64,000 nucleotides of DNA from Channa striata (taxonomy: Eukaryota; Chordata; Actinopteri; Anabantiformes; Channidae), in NCBI GenBank assembly GCA_033026295.1, contig CM065169.1, positions 4,598,932 through 4,662,931 of the forward strand, read 5' to 3'. A program made the translations under genes and the position numbers. The notes under the pieces are model-generated. The model saw nothing but the letters and a program-made list of their open reading frames with translations. It was not told where the DNA came from and did not search any database. Shown here piece by piece: positions 45,485 to 59,962 of this stretch (positions are counted from its first letter, which is position 1; each line of letters begins with the position of its first letter).

Positions 45485-48244
45485 AAACAAACACTGAATC
45501 TCCTCTACTCATGTTTGGTTACTTGTCAGTCTGCTGCACGAGAGTCGTCAAAAAATTATTAAGCACACATCAGTCAGAAACACCACTCTACTATGTGAAA
45601 GGTTTCTTCATTCCAGAAGCTGCAAACGTATTATTATTAACAAATATAGCAAAATATTCTCTGGTTTGGCATTTCCTTGTATTTTTATTACAACATTTAT
45701 GGCGGACTCCAAAAACCACAGTTATGTGTCTGGCTGATATGTCTTGTACATTAACAGAGGTGTACAGCAGCAATGAATGAAAAATTTCAGGCTGCAGGCT
45801 GGCAAGTAACCAAAAGTGAGTGGAAAGATTTTGTGTTGGCTGTATTCTCATTCAAGCACGTGTCTGTATGATGATTGTGGGCCATATGACCAAAGTTCTT
45901 CAATAAGATTTCAAATTTCTAAATATATTAGAATAAAGCTTCATGCTATAATTTAACCAGTTAATAATTCAAATGTATCTGTGCCTAGTTAAGCTACTAT
46001 TTATTACAGATCAAAAACACAATTCCAAATTACAGAGAGACCATATTATGCATTATTTCACACTTCATTACATCAACACTTAATTTACAACTAAAATTAC
46101 AGAAAATTATAAGACAATGTTTTTTAATAGAAGGAAAGGAGAACTTATGTACAAGTCAGCTCAGCAACAATGTACAGATCAAGATATAATATTCTAACAG
46201 TGCTTCTTCTAGTACAAAGACCAGCTGGTAAATTAATGGAAAAGGGACTTAACAACACACCCACCTCCCCTCAGTAATTCCTCTTAAGTTTTCCCTCACC
46301 GAAGGAACCAAACCCAAGCTGTTCCAGGAGACATGGAGCAATAATTAGATTCAGTGCACCCTGATAATTTTCTGCACAGAAGAAAGCAGCTGCGAATGGC
46401 CCAAAGATGATGTATTCATTAAGACTCTCACTTCTGTAATCACCTGTAACCCTGGTGGCCGAGGATCAAATCCCTGCGCTGTTGTTTTTCTGGTGCTTCC
46501 CCGCTCAAATGATGATTTTCTAAATACAGATGAATGAGAGCAATGAGACATACAGTATGTGGCTTCTTATTCCACACAGTGCTGTATGTATGTGTGTACC
46601 TGCATGGGAAACTTCCAATAAACATCAACTCTGCTGTGTCGTCTCCTGCCTCAGTTTGCACACCGCATTAAAGAAATCATCTCGTTGTTGAATGCAAATT
46701 ATACTGTTACAGATGCTGTTTGCTTGCTAAACTAACTGCACCATGACGTACCTTTAAATAACAGCCACTCTCCTCCTGACAGCTTCTTTGCATTTCACAA
46801 TTGCATAGTGGTTGAACATTAAAAGCCCCCTATGGAAGGCGACATATTGTACCCCATCAACACTCCTATACTAATTGATTCAAGCCACGAGAGACATGCC
46901 CCAGAGAACAATTGCATAAAAGACAACAACATCCAGTATGTGTTCTTAGATTTATGTGAAGGGAAATAGGAAAATAGCTGGCACTTTGCCTTTTGCATGT
47001 CAGGCAGTTGCTTATGGCTAATGATATCACGTAAGAGGATGTTGGGGGAAGTGCAGCCCTGTGTTTATGTGTGCATTTGTGCTTTCAGACAAAAAGAGTG
47101 GAGCAATTTGCATGGGATTGATGTAAGACTATACACGTGGTCAAGCATGTTTCAAAGATCTGTGCATGTGCTACAGTGCCACACTGCTTCTTTTAAGCAT
47201 GTGCAGCAGATCACTCAGGTACATTTACGGAGATGCTGCATTCCTCCAGTAGTTTTAGCATCCCATCTGTGACGGATACCTTTCCTCACGAACAGCAGAA
47301 GGACATCCTGTCTGTTACATTTACTTTATTTCCTTGACTTTGGCCGACCCTCCACCATCCTAGCTGCTAGAAGCAGGGCGCCTTGTAAATTAGATTAAAA
47401 TACTGTGTGAAACACTGGTTCATTCTATAATGCCATATCAACATTGGCAGCTGCCAATATAATTCATGACATCCACATCATCACCCCAAGTAGAATGAAC
47501 AGCCCTGTCAACTTGCCCAGTGGGGCTGAGGCTGGGGGAAAAAATAAAAAAGTCATGGATACGGGCAAAGACAGCAGATGTACCTGGACAGCTCACAGTA
47601 TATGTTTAATACACACAGATGATCCATATTCAGCATGTAATTAATGCAAGTCACATTGGTCATGATTTGAGCCGCAGTCTAATGCCCACATCAGCAAAGA
47701 AAAGGGCATACATATTCTGAGCTAATGCCATTTGCAGACTTGTGTCACCCTGAGAGAGACGGCAAGTTCATGCCTGACCCCTCTCCTCTAACCCCAGGCT
47801 CTGGATCTGAGGAATAGTTTTACATATCTAGCCAACCTGTCTGTCTGACATGACCTCAGGGCATGGTGGAAGTCATGGGCAGGCTTAACCAAATCTCATA
47901 CAGCCTGCTTGAAAAATGACTCTCCAGGTAAAGTGGACTGGATGTCTATATATATATATATATCCTCTCCCTCCCATCCTTGGTGAATTGCCTGGATATT
48001 TAGAAGAACATTTTGAATTCAGTATAGGCTCTGTTAAGCACAATCAAGGGACTTGGCTGGTTGATTATGAACAGTGTGTCTGTGGACATGTATTTATATC
48101 TTTCTGTGGACAGATACCATTTTTGTGAGACATTTCAAGACTAGGTTTTAGGGTCAGGGTTAGAATTAGGTTTTGATTAGGGTTAGGGAAATGGCTAGGG
48201 ATTGTATTAAGGCAATGAGTGTTCTTACAAGTATAGAAAGGCAA

Positions 48245-48287
48245 AGTGTGTGTGTGTGTGAGTGTGTCTGTCTGTGTGTGTGTGTGA
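48245..48287. repeat. (GT)n microsatellite, interrupted
   Basis: GT runs interrupted by ga and ct-type changes. Adjacent upstream sequence (48146-48187) has several TTAGGG-like hexamers. Confidence 0.9.
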
Positions 48288-50923
48288 TTACTCATTGTCA
48301 TTCCTGCATCTCAGCGTATTCTTTAAAGTCATCACATGAATCACACAGTTCCCTTTAATATAGATTTCAGTTGAAAGTCACAGAGTTACAAAGACCAAAA
48401 CACATCCATAACATTTCCGGACATTTGTAGACACAGGAATACAGCACAACTATGGGAGTCCACGCATGTAAACATCAATAAATATTTTCAGATATTTTAA
48501 GAAGTTACATGAAACAACTGCAGGTAGAAAGAGTTCAAAATGTATATTTTCAGTGTACCACATCACTAAAACAAAAATCTTCAAAATCAACAAAAAGTTG
48601 TCATCAAGCTCTGTGACAAAACATTTGATGATTTACTTGGTTAACTCATGGGTATGTTTTTGATTTTGTTCTCATGTACCTTTCTCCAACAGCTTTTCCC
48701 ATAACATAAATGGATCCTCAGATTTGTATGAAATTCTTAGTTAAACTTTGTATGATGTTAACATTTCTACAGTAGACAAATAATGCTTCAGTTGGATAAC
48801 ATAATACAAACAAGGTTTGCACATCACACACAAAGATGTGATTCAAAAATGGAAATGGAATTTGACACTTTTCAACACTGCTTTAAAGAAGAGATGATGC
48901 TTTTTTTGGTTGAATAGTTTCTATAGCTGGCAACTATAGCTGGTCTCTTCAGCTAGAAAACTAATTACTTTCAAAAAACATTATTTTCAAAAGACTTCAT
49001 GAAAAGACTATAGCATCCAAACACAACAGGCTGAACTTTGTAAAATAGTATTTAACTTTTTATCTCTTGTTTTATGTCATCATATCTTACCCCAGTCACC
49101 CCAGTGTAGTTGCTCACTATTTTCATTTTCTGTTTTTGTTTTAGTAAATGATTTACTTATCCTTCCCTCTTCCTGGTCTGAAATTGCTTTGTTTCACTTT
49201 TTACAATCCACCATGCTCTGCACAGTCCTCTGGGGAGTCATCATTTTAAAATTATAATAAATCAGAGCTGCAAAACTTACTAACTTACCAGAAATCAGTG
49301 GAATTCTCTAATTGGTCAGAAGGGCAAAAATTGCTTAAACACTTTTTGAAGCAACAATCTCTACAGTATTGCTGGGTTGCTCTAAATCTTTAAAATCTGA
49401 AATTATGTTAAAAATTATGCTATATTAAAAGTATGTGTTTCTATGTTGCCTATTATCTTATTTTTCAGTGTATTTCTGGGTTCCTTGCTGGACCCCACAC
49501 AGAAAGAAACATATTTAAAAATATAACTCAGCAAATATATAACATAATTGATGTTTATGTTACAAAAAAAAATCAGTTGTAATGCCCTAGCATTATATGC
49601 ATTATGCCATGTATTGGCTTTTAATATTGGGTTATTGAAACAAAGCTACCAGGGACTGTGGATGAGTTGGGCTGCAACCCCTGGGCTGAACTCCAGTCCA
49701 AGTGCACATACATACAGTCCCACACGAGTAAATATTCTCCAACATGTACATAAATTTACTGTTTAGTTAGTGTCCAGCAGTGTTAGGGAACTAAATAAAT
49801 AAATATTAATCCATAAAAGCTATAAATATATTATTGCATGAAATGCTAGGTTCCTGTTTATTTTATATCTTTAATAGCAACCAATACACAAATACATGTA
49901 CAGTATTGCAAAAAAACTAATTAAAGAAATGTCCAAAATATACACAATATGAGCCAAAACTGTCTCATAGAGGAAGTTGTACTGAAATCAGAATTACATT
50001 CAGTTGCTTCCTCTGGCTGCACTGATGCAGTACTATCTGTGCTTGTGAGGTCAGAAGTTAATGAAATTCCTGTGTTCAGTTAAATAGTCATTTAGGTAAT
50101 ATACTGCACTCTACACAAACCAGCCATAAATCATCCTAATTTAATAATCTCAGGAATAATGACGAGACGTCCGGCGAAGACGTTTATGCACAGACCTCAT
50201 CCCGCTTTAATAGTCATGGTGTAAAACAGAAAGATGTCAGACAGCATTTAAATGGAGATGCATCACAGACAATTGGGTCAAGTCGAACCTAAAGATTGTG
50301 CTCCAGATGACATCTCCTTCCTCCTTCCTCTTGTTAAAGAGATTCTTTTGACATGGAACAACCTGATTTTTCAGATGGCTGTGTGCCAGGGAACAGAAGA
50401 CACTCCACTTAGATCACAACCCTTTTTTCTTTTCTGGACATTGCTCTCATTTTTCTTAAAGGAAAATGCCATTTGGACAAATTAGCACAGGCTGTTTTAG
50501 CCAACAGCAGCTAAAAGTATTGCTGTGCTTTTAGTAGGAAACACAATCAAGTGTGAAGGAGGAAATCTCGTGTTTTACAAACGCCTGGTGAATATCATTT
50601 TGATTCGAGACAGAATGGACATACAGAATTTTCTTAACATCTCTCTACACCTAACAAGCAGCAATATTTTCTCATTGCTTTATTTCAGCTGTACAATACC
50701 AAGTAAAGTCCAGCCAAATATAAAAGGTTTCCGAACATCAGACTGATTGAGTTCAAAGGAGGAGAAAGTGAAGGTCGACAGTGAAACTCAGAGATGTTTT
50801 CTTTGCTTTGATTGATTCGGTTGCTGGATTTTTGCCACAGGTTTTTTTTATTTCTTTTTAATTTCATACCCACTAAGTGCAAACATCAGCTGACATCTCA
50901 GACACTGTGTTTCATTATAATCT

Positions 50924-50938
50924 ACTGCCCCCTGTTGG
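50924..50938 (-). promoter_or_regulatory. CTCF-like core motif
   Basis: The minus strand reads ccaacagggggcagt, which fits the vertebrate CTCF core CCANNAGGGGGCAG. It is in unique sequence. Weaker matches with one or two mismatches lie at 33609-33622 (-), 52231-52244 (-) and 60260-60273 (+). Occupancy cannot be judged from sequence. Confidence 0.45.
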
Positions 50939-52292
50939 ATCTAATGCCTCAGTTCCTCTGGGTTCATGCTGAATTTGACCACTAAAAAGATCATAGTGTA
51001 TTGAAAAAAAACGTTATTAGTCGTTTGGAGTCCAGGGATACTTTAATAGTCAGGTTTGAGGGCCCCTGAAGCAGACATCCCCACTGCCCAGCCCCAATCT
51101 TTTTCAGCCCACGTTGCAAGTGGAGCAGCCAGGAAACACAAGACAAATCAATGACAAGCATTTGACTTTCATGCCCAAAATGCTAAATGCCAAGGAGAAC
51201 AAACAAGCAACATTCCTCTGTCCCCTGTCAAGACCTTCTAATTTTCTGTGGCATTTCCTTCACTATGCAAATGACGTCCAGCAATCAGATTTAAACAAAT
51301 GTCACTCATAATTAAACAACAACTGGAAAAACATTTTTTGCAGTTTGTCTTTATTTTATCTGGTCTTATTAAAACAAATCAGTGACGGTAAAATAAGTGT
51401 CATCTGCTGTTGTTGTTTAAAGATAAAAAAACAATTTCCCATGCATGACACATGCAGGCCATGGTGTTCAGTCCGCACATGTTCATGTTCTCCCTGCACG
51501 CTGTTGCACCAAGCCCTAATAAAAATCCAGCACGATGAACTTATAACACAGCTCTTTCCTTTCCAGAGGGCCCACTGTAAAAAGTTCTAGGCAGAGATCC
51601 CTATAGCAGCATGTGACCCACTCCAGCTCTGCTTGTGTGGCTGCTAGTCCATGTCAATTTAGCTGGGTTCAGATCTGAGGCCGGGAAAGTAGCAGTGTCA
51701 AAGAGGGACGAGACAGTCAGAGGATTAGAGAGAGAAAAGCCAGTCTTCCATTTCTGCACAGTAATGGGGAAGTTGTTGTCCAGCAATGCACAAAATTCCA
51801 GCGGTGATACATATTCTGTGTCTTGAACAGTGGCCAGAGCTCTTAGCTTCAGTGAACGTCAAACAGCCAAATCCACATGGAACCTTCTGCAGTTCTGCTG
51901 CACTACTGTGAGCGGTGCTGTACTGGCGCTGAAACGGCCCTTAAGGGCTAATTAATTTTCCAAGCTGACAAACTGACACTGTGCAATGCCAACCTTTCCA
52001 AATGATGGGATGCAGCGAGTGCGACACTTTTCTACAAAGTGTTACAGATTAGTCCCAGAGCTCAACATGTCTGATGCTGACAAACATCTGTGTGACCTGA
52101 TCACTGTCCATTACTGAATCATGATTAAAATACTCATCAAGATTTAGAATAATGACTTGTAGATGTACTAGTGGATCACTGACCCCTCACTTCACAGCTG
52201 GCTCCTGTATGGAGCTTTAGTTGTCTCACAGTGCCACTTAGTGGGGCTTAAGAAATGTGTCACTAAGACATAACAAGTCATTAAATAGTCAA

Positions 52293-52602
<310 letters not shown>

Positions 52603-55420
52603 CCTGAAGACCTCTGTCTATCATTAAAGGCCTGCAACCATATTCTCAACTGAAGGCCTTTTTCTTAAATCTAAAATGAAACATTGCCATTTCTGATTTT
52701 CTGAATTCAAACACTAAACCTGTAGACTATGGGCAAATGCAATGAAGGGTTTTCCTACTATTTCTTACCATTCCAAACTCCTGAGAAGTCGATCTGAATT
52801 TCTGGTACCGGTTTTACAAGAAAGTTGTGAGCTGGCAAGTTGTCAGTATATGGCCCTTCTTAACTATATGTTGCTTCTGATTCTCGCACACACACACTCA
52901 CAATAATGGAAAAGAGCAGCTGTGGGACGCATGAGTTGCACAAGGACATGTTGGCATGAGGACAGGAGGATCTCAGGATTAAACCAGCAGCCCCAGGATG
53001 ACTGCTCTACCTCCTGTAGCACAATGTTTGCTCATTAGAAATCGAAGATGTGTGGTCAGGCTGCCTGAGGTCCATGTAAACCAATACGTGGTGTTACTAC
53101 GAAAAACAACTCTTTGTCCATTTCTTTGTCTGTGAATGACTTTTTAGCAAACAAAAAGATGATTGTAGCCCATAAAACAGCCACGACAGGAGCACGCTGA
53201 CTGCTACACAACACTCAACCTGCAAGGTGGTTTTAAAGTTCTGGGTGATGAGGTGAAACAATCCTTGCCTTTCTACTGTGAATGTCAGGTTTTAATAATA
53301 TCAAGATAAAAGACACAGTAATAATTTAAAAATTACACATACAAAACGATATTACCTCTCCAGAAGCTTTCAGTTGTGGCAAAAAAACCTACATTAAATG
53401 GTCAAGACGAACAGTGGAGCAATAAACTCTATTGTCAGAAAAGTATATAGAAATAGAAAATGCCCTTTTAATGAATAAAAAACTTGCATATTCTATGTAA
53501 CTGACCTTTAAAGTTTAATATAATAATGAGTGATGTTTACAGGAACCCCTGAGCTCAGCTTAATGCGGGACAGAAACTGATGAAGTCATGCATGTGTGAA
53601 ATAGCAACTTCATATCCAGTGATGTGTAATGGAAGTAAAGCTTTTTTTAATATTCTCAGCTCAGGAGACTGATTCCTAATATTGTAATTTTCATGGTGGG
53701 CAAAACTCAAAACAGCATGACCTCCTCATTTCTGGGTCTGATGAATGATTTCATTTCACCCTCATAAACTCTGAGAAAGCTGAAAATACTTTGCTGGTCC
53801 AAACACCATGATTTGTTGGGCTCAGTCAGTCAGGTCAGGAGCTTGTGGAAGTGTGTGGACATTACTGAGAGTCGGCTGACTTACGCCGAGAGGGTGCATT
53901 CTACCACAGCCATTTACACGATTCTCTTTCTTCCAACTGCTACTTATCAGTGTGTTGTAACAGCTGCTCCCAGTGTTTATGGAAGTTGCATTGCTTTTGT
54001 TGGACAGTTTAACTGGTCCTCATGTTTTATGAGGTCATTGTGTTTATGAGAGACTAAAGTGGGTGTCGTGGAGTCCAGAGTGTTCCTGATCCACATGCGT
54101 AGACCTCACTTTATTAGTAATACTAACACAAGTATGCTCTCTTCAGATCTTTATTGCACTCTTGATAATCATTTTTCACATCCACAAATGACTTTATTTG
54201 TACATTCATGGAGCCAGCATTTATGATGTCAGACAGAAACAGCATTATCTTTAATTACTGGGGATTACAAATATAATATCCACCCTGGAGAGATTAGCTC
54301 TAGGAAATGTATGACTTCTTTCATCTAATGCTGGTTTAAATGTCATATGCCTTGTTGAAGGTGCAGATTGCATTACACTAATAATTTATGAGTGAATTCC
54401 TTTAGTAGTGGCACTGCACTGAACTGATCAAACAGCTCTTTAATTACATGCTGATTTAAGCACTCACTGGCTGGTTATTGTTGGTGTTTGTAATGGAAAA
54501 TACTAATCCACAGACAGAAAATGGACTAAATCTTACAGTGATTAGGCCACGTTCAGAAAGCTGGAAGCAGAGAAAATACAGAGAGGACCTCAGGGGCTCA
54601 GTTTAATATAACCCATTTTTCTACCTTAGAAGATCTTTAGAATCATGTTTATGCTAATTTCCAGTTATCGTCATCATTATTTATACACATAAAAATAGTT
54701 CTTAAAATGGCTTTAGTAACTGATCACAAGATAAACATTTCCATTTCTATTTTTGTTTTTTTTTATGAAAGGCCAGCCTTGTGTATAGTCACCCTTGGTA
54801 CCTTACTAGAGGTTTTAAAGCATGTGCTCATGATATTTCAAAAGCCTTCTGTTATGTTCTCCAACACCAGAATGAGCAACGAAGGTCAGATAAAAGGAAG
54901 ATTCACTTTTCTGAATTATCTTAATGGTTCTTAAAGATTGCTCTCCTGGTCAGTCTCCCTGACACTAGGTTTATTGGAGACTGAAGTACTCACAAGATTT
55001 ACCTAGAAATTCAAAGCTACATGTAAAAAATCACAGACTCAGAATGTAAAAAAATGTAAAGTACAAGACTATTAAACAACATAAAGGAAATGCAGAATAA
55101 CTCACATCACATTAATTATTATAATATTATTGGATTGTAATTATTGATGCATTAATGTGCTCATGACTTTATTGATTCAGCAGGTAAAAATAGAGATTTG
55201 ATGATCATATGTTTCAAATCCATTATAATCATATATATCATCACAAGCAGCACCCAGAAAGTGTGGATGTGCCCACACTCTGACCAATTAGGAAGAGATA
55301 TTACCCACAATAATCATTGGGGGTAAACTGGAAAAAAGCAAAAAAGAAAAAAAGAAAACAAAAAATAAAGCAAAGGAATAAACAAACCTCAACAAAATAG
55401 AATAAAAACAAATGCTGTGT
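52603..55420. other. Unique sequence with a CNE-like block
   Basis: No gene supported. The interval 54120-54480 is a complex, AT-moderate stretch with tctttaattactgg, actaataatttatgag and ctctttaattacatgctg (homeodomain-like TAATTA cores) and could be a conserved enhancer; this is inference. The remaining frames are short and domain-less. Confidence 0.4.
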
Positions 55421-55532
55421 CCGTGAATAGTTGGCTGTCTGTTTTGGCCCTGAGATAGACCCACCTCTTGCCCAATGACAACTGAGCAATTGAACTGATA
55501 AGTGGTTACAGATAATGTATTGTTGGATGGAT
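55421..55532 (+). repeat. SINE-like repeat tail, copy C
   Basis: Contains gttggctgtctgttttggcc, ctgagatagacccacctctt and gcccaatgacaactgagc, then gataagtggttaca-gataatg and ttggatggatg. These are the tail motifs of the 5284/7782 family. It is 5'-truncated and runs straight into an (AAT)n microsatellite at 55533-55557. Confidence 0.7.
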
Positions 55533-55557
55533 GATAATAATAATAATAATTATTATT
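55533..55557. repeat. (AAT)n microsatellite
   Basis: A short trinucleotide array, ataataataataata then attattatt, following the ggatgga tail of a SINE-like repeat. Confidence 0.9.
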
Positions 55558-58500
55558 TTCCCCCCATGTCTTTTTGTGTTTTTCATTAATTAAAGGGGGA
55601 AATAAAACAAAGAAAAAAAATATTTTATGTTCTTTAACTAGTGCCTAAAAGTAGTAACTATAGGCAAACAATAAATGTGGTGGAGTGCAAACAGCAGCAC
55701 AGGTTGGTCTGAACATTGGCAGTGACACAATATCCTGAGGTCTCCTCTCCTTTTTGGTGGCTTATCTACAAAGGACCTGAAGCGGCCTGAAAACACGACA
55801 CTGCATGTGCTGTGAGTGCAGACTAGAAAGGAAAGGGAATAAGTCAGACTACATTTTGCCAAAGCTTGAGTTATGAACCGACTGGATAACTCATCGTTGT
55901 CAGCACAATGACTGACAGCTATCACCTCCTCCGTGACTGTGATGCCTGCGTCTAAGCTGGTCGAACTGATTAATGTGATTAATACAACTTCATTCCAAAG
56001 ACAATGCACACAAATTTCTCAAATATTTGAAGAGACGTCTGTCCTCAGAAATATTGGCAGGGACATGGTCCGGCTGTTTATATGCAAATTTAAAACATGA
56101 GTAAAAATGCATTTCCCTCTGAAATGTAGGAAGGTAAGAAGTATGAAGTAGCAGAAGGTGGACATATTCAAGTGAAGTAGAAACCTTCAAAAGTAAAAAT
56201 GTAAAATTGAACAGAACTTGTGAAAGTTTTTGCACAAATACAGAAAATATTTTCGCAAACTTAATCCTTTAAACTTTTAATCTGTGGGCCCTGCAATCAA
56301 TGTAACTGTGTACATACAGAGGTTACTTTCTGCTACGACTCACATTTATGTCGCTGTCTTTGGCTTCATCTGGCTTTGGGCTTTTAGTTTTAATTGCTCT
56401 AAATATGTAACACTGAAACGATGACTTGAGCCTCTGTTTACCTCTGTGGGTCCATCACATTCCACCACATACTACATGTAGTCTGTGACAGTGTTTTTAA
56501 GCCCGTGGCTGTACACATAATGTTTATGTTTGAATTATCATACAAACAAAAGGATTGAAATTGAAATAATGAATATAGTAGAAATGAATGAGTTCACTGT
56601 TAGACTGGATAAGCATTGTTAGTGTTACCTGCCACCTGGTTGCAGCTTTGTTTCCGTTCTGTTCCACTGTCCGACTCGTACTGGTTCAATGCAATGGGAG
56701 TCCATTCCGACACTGAAATGCATTAAAGGTGGAATTCAGCGACATGTGACTTGTGATCCAGTGGATGGACAGGCAGAGGCAAGATGTGGCCAGACAGTTG
56801 TCAGGGGCCGACAACAGCAACAGGGAGAGCGTGATGAGATGAGGGGAAAGGGGACAAACTGCAGGCATGGGTGCAATGGGAGAGGTGAGGAGGTGCAGAG
56901 ACACAAGGGAAGGAGGCTTGTTCAGACGGCTGTGTCAGGGGGGTAACACTAATGATCTCTCAGTATCTCTGTCAGCGCGACCTGTCTCAGCAGGTGGAGG
57001 GAAACATGTCAGTGAGTGAGGCAGTAATCAGGGAGAACCCAGCAGCTATACACACTGCTGTCTGACTCCCCTGCTCACACAGACACACAAGCAGCCACAT
57101 GAACATAACAAAAGAGGCCTCTCTTATCAAATGATGACAAATCACCCTCTGTTTACAGTGCATGTGCTATATTTATTCATGTAATTAACCTAAAGCCTGC
57201 TCGCTCCCAGACCGGGAGATCCCCCCCTTTGCTCCTCAGGTAGCATCTTTATGTCTTCCCATTATCCTCTGGCATCTCCAGACAGTGCTGTCATCCACTC
57301 AGAGCCTCATTAGCTGCAGAGAAGGAGAGAGAGGCAGAGACATAGAGAGGCAGATGCAGAGATGGCAGCAGGGCAGCAAATTGCCAGGGAGCTCATCTAA
57401 ATGCATGTGTGGTGTTCCAGTTGAGGTAAAAGGGCTATAGGTTAGTGGTTGTGCAGGGGTGGTTGCATTAGGCAGGAGGCTAGGACTCCAATAGTGTATA
57501 CCTCTGTGTGCAACAAACTGTCAGAGATAGCAGTGTCACTAAACACAACGCTCTCACTGTTGAGGGCTAATTAGTGGGATGTCGGGGAGATGGACGCACA
57601 CTGGAGGAGATGCCGAAGTCAGTAGTGAAGAAGAGTCTCCGGTCTTTGGTCGTTACAGTGCTTTATGAATGTTGCAACTCAAACTCTTATTAGCAAAAAG
57701 TGTTGGTGACAATGTAGCAAAAAAAAAAAAATGTGTAAAATGTCACTTCACCTGATTTGCACATATTAAACAGGACTTTGGTTAAATAAAGTCTTTATTT
57801 AGCTTGTGAAGTCAGTCTTAGATTAGACTATACATTACAGAAAGTGCAGCCAATGCAGTGAAAAAACACAAACTGCAAGTAAAGATGTAGATTGTTTATG
57901 CAGCTGCTTTAGAGCTTATTACACCATGTAGGCTGATATGATATGATAAGGTGCAGGTTCAGTGGGACATTATTATGTGATATTATGCCCAAAATTGTAA
58001 TAAGGTTAAACTACAAAAACAAGAAGGTTAGTTGTAGAGGAAGATGATGGTGTGGATTTAAATATATGCTGTAAACACTGACCAAAGATAGGAAAAACAA
58101 ACTGTCTCTTGTCTCAAATTCCTGTGTTTTATCACAAACCCATCCTTCATCATTAAATGCCATTCTGTAAAATTTCCTCCAACTGTTTTATGTTGCCAAT
58201 TTCTTATATTTCTAGCTCCGGTACAACAGCAGGTATGTGACCATAACTATGAGCTGATAATGAGGGATAGAATACCATTTCATGGAAAAATTTGGTTTGA
58301 TTGATCAATTTCTCAGAATTGGAAATTTCCCAAAGTGTTAAAACCAGTGTGGCTAAAATAGGAAAATGCCGGATGCTGGTGGCTGCCAGTAGCACTATCA
58401 ACATGAGCAGCCATGTAAGTGGCTCTGTTACAGTAGTTAATTCAGTAAGCGCATTATTGCTTAGAACTCTCTCATTGCTCAAATTTTTTTGTTCTCTATG

Positions 58501-59925
58501 TCTCTATTCTTGCATGTTTTGTTATTGCAATTACATGATCATGATTACATGATAGAAAAATAACCAATTTCAAGCTAACAGGTACTGGTAGGACAATAAA
58601 AAAAAGATCTACTTTATATATGGTCGTTTTCAGCATTTTGCTCAGAATCGGTTGTGTCAAAGCCTATTCTGAATCCAAGTGGCAGCTATCGGTGTTTGCG
58701 TTGCTCTTCTCTACAGCCTGGGCTCTAAAATTAATGGCACTAATGGTACTTTTAAGCAGTTAAGTGTAACATAAGAGTGACACATAATGTGTAGTAGGCT
58801 GTATCAGCCCCTCTGATCATTTCTGCATGACACTTAGTTTCTGAGCCAGACACAGCTGGGCTGGACACAAGTAATGATGCTGATGTAGCTGATAATCTGT
58901 TTATAGTGTTTACACAGTGTGGTGATATGGTATCATATTCAACCTATTTGTTCAAATTGAACAAGAGTCCAAAAAATTCAACTAACACGCTGGACAGACA
59001 TGCATGTGAAAAGCTTAAACAAGCAAAAGCACGAACTGAAATGCCTGACCATGACAACATTTACTCTGAACAGAATGGGGTTATATTTTCATTCATACTT
59101 CAGACTCGTACAGTTTTATAGAGAGTCATGTTTCCCCATGAACGTGGTCTCCTGGTGTTAAGTTTATGGTCCTGAAGTGCAATTTCAGACTTTTTGATTA
59201 TGTTTTTTTTTACTTTTCCCACCACACATCACTGCATACAGACTACATAACTATAATGATAAATGTCCGTTAAGTAAAAAGGCAACAATTATCAGTTTGC
59301 CTGATTTCATTTATCATTCGAATTGAAAGTTTTCAGAGTACTTTTGTGTTTGGTAGCTTTATATTTCACAGCGACTGGACCTCCAACGTGGTGTTAAATT
59401 TTAAGTCACACATGCATATTAATTATCATTAAGGAAATGAAAAGCAAAGGCTTTGAGCATATTATTAAATGTTGAAATTTTTTATTTTCTCACTGTTAGG
59501 AGAGAAAAAAATCAACCCCAGAGGACAGCCTCCAACTGCACTCCTACCTCTGCATGCTTCAAAACATCTACTACACATGACTGACACACATCAGAGGCAA
59601 GGGAAAGCCAGGGAAAGAGTGTGTGTAAGTGAGGCTGTGTATTTCTATGTGTATCAGTGCACACATGCCTATCCATCTCAGCCCCTTAGTGCTGAGTGCT
59701 CAGACAGAGCCAGACAGTCTGCTATCTCTATTAAGCTGGTATCCCTCAAGTCTTTTCCTGCTGCCAGACCTGGAGCACAGCTGATCCCTGCAGACCATCA
59801 ATCTGAGGAGAACTGTTGCTGGAGCTCAGGCTGCAGTGCAACAAGTCTTCTCACATTCCCCTGCCGCCTCCCAGTGTTAACATGCAGTATGATACCTGCC
59901 AAATAATATAAATGTTTACCTGTGT

Positions 59926-59962
<37 letters not shown>

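Larger units (their letters stand above)
45485..52292. other. Long unannotated unique stretch
   Basis: No gene or element is supported over nearly 7 kb. Minor items: TTAGGG-like repeats near 48146-48187, a (GT)n stretch at 48245-48287, a (TA)n run near 47948-47962 and a strong CTCF-like core at 50924-50938 (minus strand). Open frames (45511-45780, 46997-47272, 48065-48301, 51345-51590 and others) are below 95 codons and carry no domain. Confidence 0.5.

Noticed and set aside
59469..59906. 145-codon open frame, plus strand
   Set aside because: No recognisable domain, low-complexity context, no exon signals that I could support.
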